From: Pseudo-nitzschia pungens
Lineage: Eukaryota > Bacillariophyta > Bacillariophyceae > Bacillariales > Bacillariaceae
Direction: 5' to 3'
Length of the DNA stretch: 64,000 bases
Assembly (NCBI GenBank): GCA_037355855.1
Contig: CM074759.1
Span: 5,084,001-5,148,000, forward strand
Below are positions 1 to 8,899 of the stretch, one piece after another (positions within the stretch are counted from its first letter, which is position 1; each line of letters opens with the position of its first letter). The notes under the pieces were generated by a model. It worked only from the letters and a program-made list of their open reading frames with translations. It was not told the origin of the DNA and did not search any database. The translations under genes and the position numbers were made by a program.

Positions 1-885
1 AAGAGGTGTAACAGAAGACATGGTTGTTGCTGGGTATGTGTAGGTATATATGTGTTGGTATATATATATATATGTGAGAAGGTATTGGTGGATACCTTAG
101 ACAACTTGTAGTTAAGGGAAGTAGTTGTCGAGTGTTGTCGGAGAACCTTAAGCTTGTTTGCTTAAGTATAAAAAATAAACTTAAAAATAAATGACCGAAG
201 GTATGAGTGACCGAAGGTATGAATGACCGAAGGTATGAATGATCGAAGGTTGGTATGATGTTGGTAACCTTAACCTTGGAAGGTATGGTATGGTACGTGT
301 TGAGGTACCGTAAGGTTAAATGGTATGAGTAGGTTAAGTGGTATGGTAGGTTAATTATCCGGATGAAGATAGGTTAAGAATTATAATCAATTCAAAGAAT
401 TGACAATGGTGGTCGTATTAATCGACTGTAATTACAGTGTCGTATCTCTGGAAACCAGAAGAAAACGACCGAAGATAGAAGATAGAAATAGATGTGTTGA
501 TAATTTCTGAATTAAAGAATTATGAATGAAATTAGATAAAAGATGAAATAGAATGTTTCTCGTACAACGTCGTGTTGTTTTATCTTTGATTAAAACAAAC
601 AGACATAGAGAAGCTCGTAATGGTCTTGAAGAACATAAAGAACAGTTCTTCAAGGAACCTAAAAGGTCATAGAGAACCTGAGTCGGGGACATCAGTCATA
701 GAGAACCTTGAAGTTGATAGAAACAGTGTTTGTTTCTTAATTCATAAATAGATTGTTTCTTGTGTGTCGTAGTCTTGAGACATACGACACCTTACTTCGT
801 ACGAAGCCAACAACGATCAGGTAACCTCAGTGTAACTTATGTAATACCGGTACGTAATTACTCGTACTCGGAACGGTAAACCTTA
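1..885. other. gene-free left flank
   Basis: No supportable gene. The stretch is AT-rich with a (TA)n-rich run near 45-75 and a clean tandem repeat at 193-256. The only sizeable open frame (432-692, minus) is low-complexity with no recognisable domain. Words such as AAGGTTA and TACCGTAAGG occur here as in most other spacers of the window. Confidence 0.6.
193..256 (+). repeat. tandem repeat, 4 x 16 bp
   Basis: Four head-to-tail copies of a 16-bp unit close to GACCGAAGGTATGAAT. The first three are nearly identical; the fourth (241-256) is degenerate. Confidence 0.85.
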
Positions 886-890
886 CTACC
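886..890. other. target-site duplication, Copia (left)
   Basis: CTACC directly abuts the 5' LTR and recurs at 8030-8034 directly after the 3' LTR. This fixes both ends of the element. Confidence 0.85.
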
Positions 891-1104
891 AATTGAACAA
901 AACGTGACTAAACCAGAATATTCCTCACGGGAATAACGGAGTTGAAGAGAAATTAGCATATCTTTAGAAAGATGTGAATGGAGAGATTACTTGTGCAGCA
1001 AGCACGAGAAACAATGAATAAATACATAACCATAATTTTAGAACCTTCCTTAATTTAAGACCTACCCAGTCACTTTTCTACCTTATCACGTAGTATTATC
1101 GGTG
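891..1104 (+). repeat. 5' LTR of Copia element
   Basis: 214 bp, identical by eye to 7816-8029. The right end is fixed by the PBS that starts at 1105; the left end by the target duplication at 886-890. Confidence 0.9.
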
Positions 1105-1118
1105 GTTATGAGCCCAAG
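1105..1118 (+). other. primer-binding site, half-tRNA initiator Met type
   Basis: GTTATGAGCCCAAG immediately follows the 5' LTR. Its reverse complement CTTGGGCTCATAAC has the form of the 5' anticodon arm of initiator tRNA-Met (stem, then loop with anticodon CAT). This matches the half-tRNA priming known for Drosophila copia, where the tRNA is cut in the anticodon loop. The tRNA gene itself is not in this window. Confidence 0.75.
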
Positions 1119-1172
1119 TACAAGCCCTTAACGAACCTCACTACAGCTCAGACAGCCCTTATCAACAAGCGA

Positions 1173-2999
1173 ATGGACCCCGCAGAGGCACTACAACCCA
1201 CTCCATCGTCGCCCAAACAGACACAAGAAATAACTGACCTTTCAAGGGAACCGTCCCTTCTAACAAACCTTAATCCCTTTACATACCACTACGAAGAAGA
1301 AGTCATTTTTGAAGAAAACCGAAGACCCGTCCGAAAGATGACTGAGGAGGATACTACCAGCCCCAATGCCACGAAGTACACGCTCAATGGAATCGAGATC
1401 GAAATTGCTCCGAAGGCAACTAAGAAAACTTCCAACTCAGCCTTTTACACCAAAGCCTACCGCGCAGGACTCAGTGAAAGCGACAAGATGGACTTGCTGA
1501 AACGCATCGAATCCAAACAACAACAACCTTTCCACTCGATCACCATCTCAAAGAATGATCCGGAGAAACTCACCAACACTCACTTGATCAGTAAACTTCT
1601 CGATGAGAACCGACGTAACCTAGCCAAGTACGACCTAGTAGATGTATTCGACATTATTCTTCCCGAAGACAACGCGTTCAGTGAAGACCCCGGAAACTTA
1701 CAATACGGACGACTAAAGACCGACAAGACCGGTCAACCCATTAAGTACGACCTGTTCCAGAATTACCTACAGGTAACCCCTGAGCAAGTCGCCAGATCCT
1801 CACGCTACTACGCTGAGTTCATCCCATCCAAGCATCTAATGCAGGAGAATCTAACCTGGTCCTTTGCCTACTACGAAAAGAACGTCGAAAAGGAACTCTA
1901 CAGCACCGTGCACTCGAAGTGGATGGAATACACCCCATCTGAACAAGGAGGCCCACTCTTCCTTAAACTCCTTTTGGATGAGGTGAGTACCACCGGAGAA
2001 GCCAGCCTTAAGTCCCTCATACACATCCTAGAGACCTACAAAATCAGAACCGACTGTATTGGGGAAGATATAACCAAGGTAGTGACGATTTTCAAAGCGA
2101 TCTTCAACAGCATCAAAGAACTCAAGCAAGGGGGAGAACTCCCTGACAATTCAGTAAGCAATCTCCTCCGAGTATTCACTACTACCAGCGTAGATGACTT
2201 CAACAAACAGCTCGAAGCTCTTGAAGACCAAAGGAAGGCAGCAGCTATCCACACTTCTCTCAATCCCAGATATCTGGACGCAATGAGACAAAATGGAGCT
2301 CAGGTTCTCGTAAATGATATGATCTCGGCCAAATACATCTTGGAGTATGCCAACATTGCCTACAAGGACCTAGCAAAGGATGGGAAATGGGACGAGGTCC
2401 TCCAGAAGGCTCCAAGCAAGTCAACCTTCGTTGCTAACACTGACTCCGGAGCCTCCTCGAACATCCTCGGTCAACCAACTAACTTCTGCCAACCCGTTGG
2501 AAACACTCCACCATCCACCGTGTGGCGAAGTGGCGTGTGCTTCAACTGTGGAGAAGAGGGACACCTCGTCAAGGACTGTCCAAAGCCAAAGGATCCCGAG
2601 CGTATCAAACGAAATAGAGCAAAGCATCCCAACGGAAGCAAACCCAGACGCGTCCCATACAAGTGGAGACCTCCCGAGCAAGGAGAAGGAGGAAAACGAG
2701 TTATCGATGGTAGACCATACACATATGATCCGAATGCCGGACTCAACGGACGATGGGTTCCCGATGAGACTCCGGTTAGCGGACTACCAGCAGTCAGTCC
2801 GGACACAATCCCAGTGCTCGCCGCCAACCTAACGCAACTGGGAATACCAACCCAGATTTCCGGGACAGCGTCAGTTGCCAGCACGGCCATGACAAGCCCA
2901 ACTGCCATGTATTATGATGAGAAGGCCGACCCCGCAGTGCAAAGATTGCAACTAATGGCAATCCTTCAACACTGCAACGAAAAGATGGAGAATTTGTGA
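1173..2999 (+). CDS. gag: Copia Gag polyprotein
   Basis: 608 aa starting at an ATG 69 nt after the LTR. Gag forms the virus-like particle and packages the element RNA. A CCHC zinc knuckle C-x2-C-x4-H-x4-C (CFNCGEEGHLVKDC) lies near residues 456-469, followed by a basic stretch typical of nucleocapsid RNA binding. The N-terminal half is rich in charged and polar residues and resembles Copia Gag only in general layout. The frame ends at TGA (2997-2999, followed by C), while the downstream protease-integrase frame is in the same register, so Gag and Pol could be joined by stop-codon readthrough. Confidence 0.88.
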   Translation: MDPAEALQPTPSSPKQTQEITDLSREPSLLTNLNPFTYHYEEEVIFEENRRPVRKMTEEDTTSPNATKYTLNGIEIEIAPKATKKTSNSAFYTKAYRAGLSESDKMDLLKRIESKQQQPFHSITISKNDPEKLTNTHLISKLLDENRRNLAKYDLVDVFDIILPEDNAFSEDPGNLQYGRLKTDKTGQPIKYDLFQNYLQVTPEQVARSSRYYAEFIPSKHLMQENLTWSFAYYEKNVEKELYSTVHSKWMEYTPSEQGGPLFLKLLLDEVSTTGEASLKSLIHILETYKIRTDCIGEDITKVVTIFKAIFNSIKELKQGGELPDNSVSNLLRVFTTTSVDDFNKQLEALEDQRKAAAIHTSLNPRYLDAMRQNGAQVLVNDMISAKYILEYANIAYKDLAKDGKWDEVLQKAPSKSTFVANTDSGASSNILGQPTNFCQPVGNTPPSTVWRSGVCFNCGEEGHLVKDCPKPKDPERIKRNRAKHPNGSKPRRVPYKWRPPEQGEGGKRVIDGRPYTYDPNAGLNGRWVPDETPVSGLPAVSPDTIPVLAANLTQLGIPTQISGTASVASTAMTSPTAMYYDEKADPAVQRLQLMAILQHCNEKMENL

Positions 3000-3161
3000 C
3001 TGGCATGGTGTGGTATCTGGTGGGAACAGTGGGTGAACATGTGGCACTACTTGAGTGCACTCGACGCACTCATACTGCCGCCACTCATCCAATTCAGCGT
3101 CGCCGTTATAACTAAACTGCTCTTCGGGATTCTAATTGATCCACTCGAGCGATTATTTTGA
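3000..3161 (+). other. in-frame Trp-rich hydrophobic segment between Gag and Pol
   Basis: Between the Gag TGA and a second TGA (3159-3161) the same frame is open for 53 codons. It encodes a Trp-rich stretch then a hydrophobic run containing LPPLIQFSVAVITKLL. After the second TGA the frame continues with another hydrophobic run (IITTLLFPLFLLQAG). No ATG is well placed to start the Pol frame, so this segment is either the readthrough linker or decayed coding sequence. Confidence 0.5.
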
Positions 3162-5801
3162 GCTGATTGGCTACATCCTATAATCACCACCCTACTCTTC
3201 CCCTTGTTTCTCCTACAAGCCGGACATCACACCCTAACTGCCAAATTCAAACAGTACAGGGCCGAGCCCAGTATTCAATCATTTAACCATCGCAAGTGTC
3301 AAAATCATCGCATTCGGAAACTGTACACATACTCGCAAACACATCATGGTATTATCCACTGGAGGAAGCGCGGAATTAACTACCGATTTGCCCCAACGAG
3401 TAGCAAAGGATCCGGAGTCTTCCGAAGTCGGCGATATCTAAACACAACCTGCGAAGAACTACTCGCCAACACCCAACATCGAATCGCTGAAATAAGAAGA
3501 TCAAGTGACTCGGCAGACGGTCGCCCTTCAGAGCTAACCCCAGACTTGCAAGTGCCTTACACCAGTAGCGAACTTCAATCCCATGTTGACTCGATAGACT
3601 GTTTACGACACTACCTCCAGGTCCGAGACACCATCACCTTTGGCATTCCCCAACGCTTTACGCGACTCAACCGAACTGACCCGAGATACAGGAGCGTCCT
3701 TCTTCAGGCCAGAGCGCTCAAGTCAAGCATGAGGTCCTACAATCCGGCGATACAAATACCTCTGAAGCGTCCGGCCATATATGCTTCCAGCATACAAGGT
3801 GAGCCGCCGATAGTTATCGACACAGGCGCCTCCAGCTCAATAACACCTTTGCGCGAAGACTTCCTCCAATCACCCATTGCCCCGGACTCTCAAAGCATCA
3901 CCGGACTAACTGGAAACGTGTCCAATGTGAGTGGAGAAGGAATAGTAAGTTGGGATATCGAAGACATGCATGGAACTCGAGCAACAATACAGACTGAAGC
4001 CTATCACATCCCTGAGGCAACAGTTCGCTTATTTTCTCCCCAGAGCTACATTGACTACCAACACACCGTATCAGGAGCTGAGTGTGCATTAACAATCAAT
4101 TCGGCGGGTGCAACACTACATTTGCATGACGGCACATTGTTAAAGTTCCCCATGGAACGTGGCAGCAACCTACCAGTGATGCTCACTCATAGCGCACTCC
4201 ATCCGAGAAAGGCGCGACGAGAAGCGTTGCATCGCCAACACCACTCGCCAACTAGCGATCAGTTCGTCAACCTAGCTTGCTACATTTGTTCGGCGGCCTT
4301 CGCCGTAATGGACAGCAAAACCTCTTTCGGTTATCTTGGGACTGCAGCACTGCCAACCATAGTCAATCCTAGTAATCCAGTGCTCCAAAAGACAAATTGG
4401 AATCTCACGGATGCCCAACGAGAACTCTTACTGTGGCACAATCAGCTCGGGCATGTTAACTTTGGTCACGTGCAGTCGCTATTAGCGAAGACGCAGGTCG
4501 AGAAGACTCGCTTAATTACCCCATCCAACAACAAGAGTTCTCATTGTCCCACTCCAGTGTGCGAGGCCTGCCAATATGCAAAGCAAAAACGAGTGACGCC
4601 CCCATCTCAACGGACGTCTTCTGTTAGGGAAAACGAGGGGAAGTCCTCACTGGACATAGTTTGCCCTGGACAACGAGTATCTGTTGACCTCTACCAGAGC
4701 AGTACTAGAGGCCGCCTACTGGACACCTACGGTAAGGAAAAAGAAACCCTTCAGTATACTGGCGGACCCCTCTTTGTTGATCATGCAACGCGCCTCGTGC
4801 ACCACACGCACCAACGCACGACCACAGCGGCGGAAACCGTCCGTTCCAAGCACTCCTTCGAGCGCTACTGCTTAGAACACGGTGTTACAGTGGAAGAGTA
4901 TGCAGCTGACAACAACCCATTTCACTCGACTGATTGGACAACGGACTGCGCTGTTAAACGACAACGTCGCTTCTTCTCTGGAGTAGGTGCCCATCACCAA
5001 AATAGAGCCGAGTGCAGCATTCAAACCATCTTCTACACTGCGCGCGCTCTCCTTCTTCATTTTGCCATCCATTGGCCACAACAAGCTCAAGCTAACCTCT
5101 GGCCATTTGCAGTGAACCACGCAGTCTATCTTTGGAATCATACTCCACGTCAAGGCCTGCGTCTCTCACCTTTCGAACTCTTCTCAGGAACGACCTATCG
5201 AAATCATTCTCACTTACAACGCCTCCATGTGTTTGGGTGCCCTGTGTACGTCCTAGACCCTCGCCTACAGGACGGCAAGAAAATTCCAAAGTGGGAACGG
5301 CGCAGCCGCCAAGGCGTCTACCTAGGGGTTAGTCCTCATCACTCTACAACAGTTCATCTGATCCTCAATCCGGACACCGGTAAGGTTTCCCCACAATACC
5401 ATGTCGTCTTTGACGATACCTACTCTACAGTGTACTCCAACGGCGAGTTCTCCGACGATGTTTGGTCCTCTCTGCTCTTGTCCAACACTGAGCGGCATCC
5501 TGACGCGCCACCGCTCCCGACGTCATCCCGTTTACATCCCCGACTTTGTCTCCGACGGATCCCCAAGATCCAATGGATTCCTCTTCCATGGATGAGAGGG
5601 AGATCTCCACTGGGATTCCTTCCACCACCATCACCCCCGCTCCAGAGGGAGCTCCGTCCTCTTCAGAGGGAGCTCCAACCCCCTTTTCACCAGAGGGAGC
5701 TTCGGCGGACCCTCTGGAAGTCCTTTCCTCTCCAGAGGGAGCCCCTTCTTCTCCCCCACTCACCATCTCGGAATCAGTATCACTTCAGCCCACGCAAATG
5801 A
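3162..5801 (+). CDS. pol: Copia Pol part 1: protease and integrase
   Basis: Open frame in register with Gag; no convincing ATG at its head. Aspartic protease: DTGASSS near nt 3819. GAG-pre-integrase/HHCC zinc domain: HNQLGHVNFGH then CEACQYAKQ (about nt 4435-4580). Integrase core: Asp in VSVDLYQ (nt 4686), Asp in AADNNPF (nt 4908) and Glu in NRAECS (nt 5010), the D,D-35-E triad with near-normal spacing. Sense is lost beyond about nt 5510, where the linker to RT continues in another frame; the last ~95 codons are out-of-frame translation. It processes the polyprotein and inserts cDNA in the nucleus. Confidence 0.85.
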   Translation, partial: ADWLHPIITTLLFPLFLLQAGHHTLTAKFKQYRAEPSIQSFNHRKCQNHRIRKLYTYSQTHHGIIHWRKRGINYRFAPTSSKGSGVFRSRRYLNTTCEELLANTQHRIAEIRRSSDSADGRPSELTPDLQVPYTSSELQSHVDSIDCLRHYLQVRDTITFGIPQRFTRLNRTDPRYRSVLLQARALKSSMRSYNPAIQIPLKRPAIYASSIQGEPPIVIDTGASSSITPLREDFLQSPIAPDSQSITGLTGNVSNVSGEGIVSWDIEDMHGTRATIQTEAYHIPEATVRLFSPQSYIDYQHTVSGAECALTINSAGATLHLHDGTLLKFPMERGSNLPVMLTHSALHPRKARREALHRQHHSPTSDQFVNLACYICSAAFAVMDSKTSFGYLGTAALPTIVNPSNPVLQKTNWNLTDAQRELLLWHNQLGHVNFGHVQSLLAKTQVEKTRLITPSNNKSSHCPTPVCEACQYAKQKRVTPPSQRTSSVRENEGKSSLDIVCPGQRVSVDLYQSSTRGRLLDTYGKEKETLQYTGGPLFVDHATRLVHHTHQRTTTAAETVRSKHSFERYCLEHGVTVEEYAADNNPFHSTDWTTDCAVKRQRRFFSGVGAHHQNRAECSIQTIFYTARALLLHFAIHWPQQAQANLWPFAVNHAVYLWNHTPRQGLRLSPFELFSGTTYRNHSHLQRLHVFGCPVYVLDPRLQDGKKIPKWERRSRQGVYLGVSPHHSTTVHLILNPDTGKVSPQYHVVFDDTYSTVYSNGEFSDDVWSSLLLSNTERHPDAPPLPTSSRLHPRLCLRRIPKIQWIPLPWMRGRSPLGFLPPPSPPLQRELRPLQRELQPPFHQRELRRTLWKSFPLQREPLLLPHSPSRNQYHFSPRK

Positions 5802-7795
5802 GCAATGACGCTATCCCCACTAACAGCACAACTCTGTCCACTGGCACTCCATCAAGCCCTGCTCCGATCCGGCGTTCTACTCGTACGCGTCGGCCAGTTC
5901 AACGCCTAAACCTCTTTACGCCCCGCGACCAGCAACGCGACCTAATCTCACTTATGCTAAATCAGCGGCCACGCCCGTCAGGCTCAAGGCAAATTAATTT
6001 TCGCGGGAATGATCAGCCAGCACGCGTTCCGTATGCCAAACTGAATCAGCAGCACCTAGCCTCAGTACAATGGGACTCACTTCGAACCTTATGCGGAACT
6101 GGACTAACTACCCTTAACAGCTTTGTATCGGAGCACCAATTAAACTGTAGCTCTACAAACCTCTTGAACTGGCTCAATCCAGCAGCATTCGCAACCATGG
6201 CGAACAAAGAAGACAATCCAACGCTCCCAGAGGCAATGGCCAGTCCCGAGGCAGCCGGATTCGTGAAGGCAATGGAGATAGAAATTCAAACGTTGATAGA
6301 GCTGAACGTGTTCATGATCGTCGAAAGGCCAACTAGTCAGAAGGTGATATCTGGCGTATGGGCCTTAAGGAGAAAACGCTACCCGGATGGATCGGTGAAG
6401 AAGTTAAAGGCACGCTATTGCGCTAGGGGGTTCGAACAGGAAAAGGGAGTTGACTACTTTGAAACCTTTGCCCCAGTCGTAATGTGGATCACTGTCAGAC
6501 TCCTATTGGTAATGAGCATCATTATGAACCTGGAGACCAAGCAGATTGACTACACCGCAGCGTTTGTTCACGCAAAGATTGACTGCCTCGTGTATGTTGA
6601 AATGCCGACAGGCTTTGCAATTCCCGGAATGGTCTGGCAACTCAACAAAAGCCTCTATGGCCTTGCCCAAAGTCCACGAAACTTCTTTCTCCATACACGT
6701 GATCAACTGACAAACACCTTCGGATTTGTCCAGTCGGATGCAGACCCATGCCTATTTGTTTCAAACGATGTGATCTGCCTGATTTATGTCGACGATGCCC
6801 TCCTATTCTACAAGGATGCAGCGGCAATGGACACCTTGACGCAGAAAATAAAGGAAGCAGATGTTCCTTTTCGAGAGGAAGAAGATGTGGCAGGCTTCCT
6901 TGGAGTACTAATTGACCGGCGATCGGACGGAACGATCCATCTAACTCAAAAGGGACTCGCCGAGGCAATAGTAGACGGACTTCACTTAAATGACAAAAGT
7001 GCCACTCCAGTAGGAACCCCGTGCACAGACTACTTACCAATTGATGAAAATGGAGAACCAGCACACGGGGAATTCAACTATGCGTCCATCGTGGGACAGC
7101 TGAACTATCTTGCTGGGCACTCGAGGTGTGATATAGCCATGGCAACCTCTCAAGTAGCGCGCTATGTACATTCCCCTAAGAGATCACATGAACTAGCGCT
7201 GCTCCAGATCGGTCAATACCTAAAGGGAACTTTGGATAAAGGACTCATCCTTAAACCAGAAGTAACTGAAAGCATCAAGCTGGACATCTACGTGGATGCT
7301 GCGTTTGCTTGTGGATGGGGAACTGAAGAGTGTACTAATCCTGACTCGGTCAAGTCACGAACAGGCTACATAATCGAAATTGCTGGGTGCCCAGTGCTTT
7401 GGGTGTCCAAGCTCCAGTCGACCATAGCCACCAGTACAATGGAATCTGAGTACACAGCCCTGTCAATGGCGCTCAGAGCAGCAATCCCAATGCTTGAAGT
7501 CTTCAAGTCAGTACTCAAAGGACTCAGTTACACCAATCGACAGGAAATTACTTTCAAAGCTACTGTACATGAAGACAATCAAGGAGCCTTGATACTAGCA
7601 AAATTAGAGCCAGGGAGACATACTATTCGATCGAAGTTCTATGCTCTTAGGCTGCATTGGTTCAGGTCATGGATCAAGGCACGCAATATCCAGTTAGAGT
7701 TCATTGAAACAGCGAAACAAAAGGCCGACTTCCTCACTAAGCCACTCTCCCCTTCACAACTGGAAGGCAACCGTAGACTGTCCATGGGATGGTAA
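5504..7795 (+). CDS. pol: Copia Pol part 2: reverse transcriptase and RNase H
   Basis: The frame is open from 5504, just after TGA at 5501-5503, with no clear ATG. It lies one base back (-1) from the integrase frame and overlaps it by about 300 nt. A Pro/Ser/Thr-rich linker carries four PEGA-S type repeats. The RVT_2 reverse transcriptase follows with KARYCARGFEQ, a LYGLAQSPR motif and catalytic YVDD (nt 6785-6796). Copia RNase H follows, with YVDAAF, TMESEY and EDNQGAL motifs. It ends in TAA. No slippery heptamer is evident at the shift, so an indel in this copy or an assembly error is as likely as programmed frameshifting. Confidence 0.88.
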   Translation, partial: RATAPDVIPFTSPTLSPTDPQDPMDSSSMDEREISTGIPSTTITPAPEGAPSSSEGAPTPFSPEGASADPLEVLSSPEGAPSSPPLTISESVSLQPTQMSNDAIPTNSTTLSTGTPSSPAPIRRSTRTRRPVQRLNLFTPRDQQRDLISLMLNQRPRPSGSRQINFRGNDQPARVPYAKLNQQHLASVQWDSLRTLCGTGLTTLNSFVSEHQLNCSSTNLLNWLNPAAFATMANKEDNPTLPEAMASPEAAGFVKAMEIEIQTLIELNVFMIVERPTSQKVISGVWALRRKRYPDGSVKKLKARYCARGFEQEKGVDYFETFAPVVMWITVRLLLVMSIIMNLETKQIDYTAAFVHAKIDCLVYVEMPTGFAIPGMVWQLNKSLYGLAQSPRNFFLHTRDQLTNTFGFVQSDADPCLFVSNDVICLIYVDDALLFYKDAAAMDTLTQKIKEADVPFREEEDVAGFLGVLIDRRSDGTIHLTQKGLAEAIVDGLHLNDKSATPVGTPCTDYLPIDENGEPAHGEFNYASIVGQLNYLAGHSRCDIAMATSQVARYVHSPKRSHELALLQIGQYLKGTLDKGLILKPEVTESIKLDIYVDAAFACGWGTEECTNPDSVKSRTGYIIEIAGCPVLWVSKLQSTIATSTMESEYTALSMALRAAIPMLEVFKSVLKGLSYTNRQEITFKATVHEDNQGALILAKLEPGRHTIRSKFYALRLHWFRSWIKARNIQLEFIETAKQKADFLTKPLSPSQLEGNRRLSMGW

Positions 7796-7806
7796 ATGCT
7801 ACGGTT

Positions 7807-7815
7807 GAGAGGGAG
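7807..7815 (+). other. polypurine tract of Copia element
   Basis: GAGAGGGAG directly abuts the 3' LTR and is the expected plus-strand primer for reverse transcription. Confidence 0.75.
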
Positions 7816-8029
7816 AATTGAACAAAACGTGACTAAACCAGAATATTCCTCACGGGAATAACGGAGTTGAAGAGAAATTAGCATATCTTTAGAAAGATGT
7901 GAATGGAGAGATTACTTGTGCAGCAAGCACGAGAAACAATGAATAAATACATAACCATAATTTTAGAACCTTCCTTAATTTAAGACCTACCCAGTCACTT
8001 TTCTACCTTATCACGTAGTATTATCGGTG
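7816..8029 (+). repeat. 3' LTR of Copia element
   Basis: 214 bp, no difference from the 5' LTR seen by eye; followed directly by the CTACC duplication at 8030-8034. Confidence 0.9.
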
Positions 8030-8034
8030 CTACC

Positions 8035-8899
8035 CGTACAAGTAATTTTGAATCAATCAATCGAATCATCGGGTTCGTGTGACACTCTCTCAATTCTGTT
8101 GCGATTTGCGATCCATCGATTCCTACCGGTAGCAGAGAAGCAAGATACTACCGGTAAGCCTTACATCACTGTAACCTTCGTAACTTCGTATTTTTTTGTT
8201 GCGGAATTTTCACGTTTTCGCGCGCAGCGCGACGTTTTCACGCCGGCGTAGCCGGCGTTTCTCACAAGAAAATTCCAGGTTTCACGGAACCAGTGAAAAC
8301 GGGATTCACTGAGAGAGATTCCCCTAGTTCCCTGGAGGTGCATTTTGATTTTTAGATGAAATTCCTCTGAACCCCTTCAATTTTTCCAGCGAGGTCACGT
8401 GCCATAAGAAAAAGTATCAAAAATCATCAGCGATTTTCAGTAATTAGGCACATACAATATAGGTGCACTAAGTAAAAACTTTGAATTTAAGCTTCACAAC
8501 AACAATTTTCAGCTTTAGGTACATACAACTCGAGTATCAAAACTTAGGTGCACTAAGTGAATAGTTTGAATTTAAGAATCAAAAACAAGGTGCATGACCT
8601 AACAAATTTATTTGCAGAACGTTCCAAAATCATGAAAACAATCACAAATTGAGAATCAGATAAGATGCAAATTGAAAATTAAGGTACGATACACCAAACC
8701 ACGTTCTATTTCTTTTGGATCAAAAGACCTGATCTACTAACACGACAGCTCCTCTATTATTACTCATCAAACAACATTCAACCACGCCCGTTCAATGTTG
8801 TCTGAATCCACCGACGAACCAACGTTGTTTGATTCAAACGATTCCATCGGTCCCGTTTCATTCGAACGTGTTTGAATTTTCTCAGTCGTCAACTGAACA
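8035..8899. other. gene-free spacer with GC hairpins and an imperfect direct repeat
   Basis: No gene seen. Two GC-rich hairpins stand in AT-rich DNA: CGCGC-GCA-GCGCG near 8220-8232 and ACGCCGGC-GTA-GCCGGCGT at 8240-8258. A ~35-bp imperfect direct repeat starting AGGTGCACTAAGT occurs near 8460 and 8545. The last 100 bp hold alternating GATTCAAAC/GTTTGAATC words upstream of the next gene. Confidence 0.55.

Larger units (their letters stand above)
891..8029 (+). mobile_element. Ty1/Copia LTR retrotransposon, complete
   Basis: A full-length element with 214-bp LTRs that look identical, a 5-bp target duplication (CTACC), a primer-binding site, Gag, protease, integrase, RT, RNase H and a polypurine tract. 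The order protease-integrase-RT-RNase H is diagnostic of Pseudoviridae/Copia; diatom elements of this kind are called CoDi. The LTR termini are not the usual TG...CA: the duplication and the PBS position place them at AATTGAAC...ATCGGTG. Identical LTRs imply recent insertion, yet the coding region is split by two in-frame TGA codons and one frame change, so this copy may need recoding or helper proteins. Confidence 0.93.

Noticed and set aside
193..256. Possible CRISPR-like array
   Set aside because: Head-to-tail 16-bp tandem repeats without spacers; the host is eukaryotic.
432..692. 86-aa minus-strand frame
   Set aside because: Low complexity, no domain, no conserved context.
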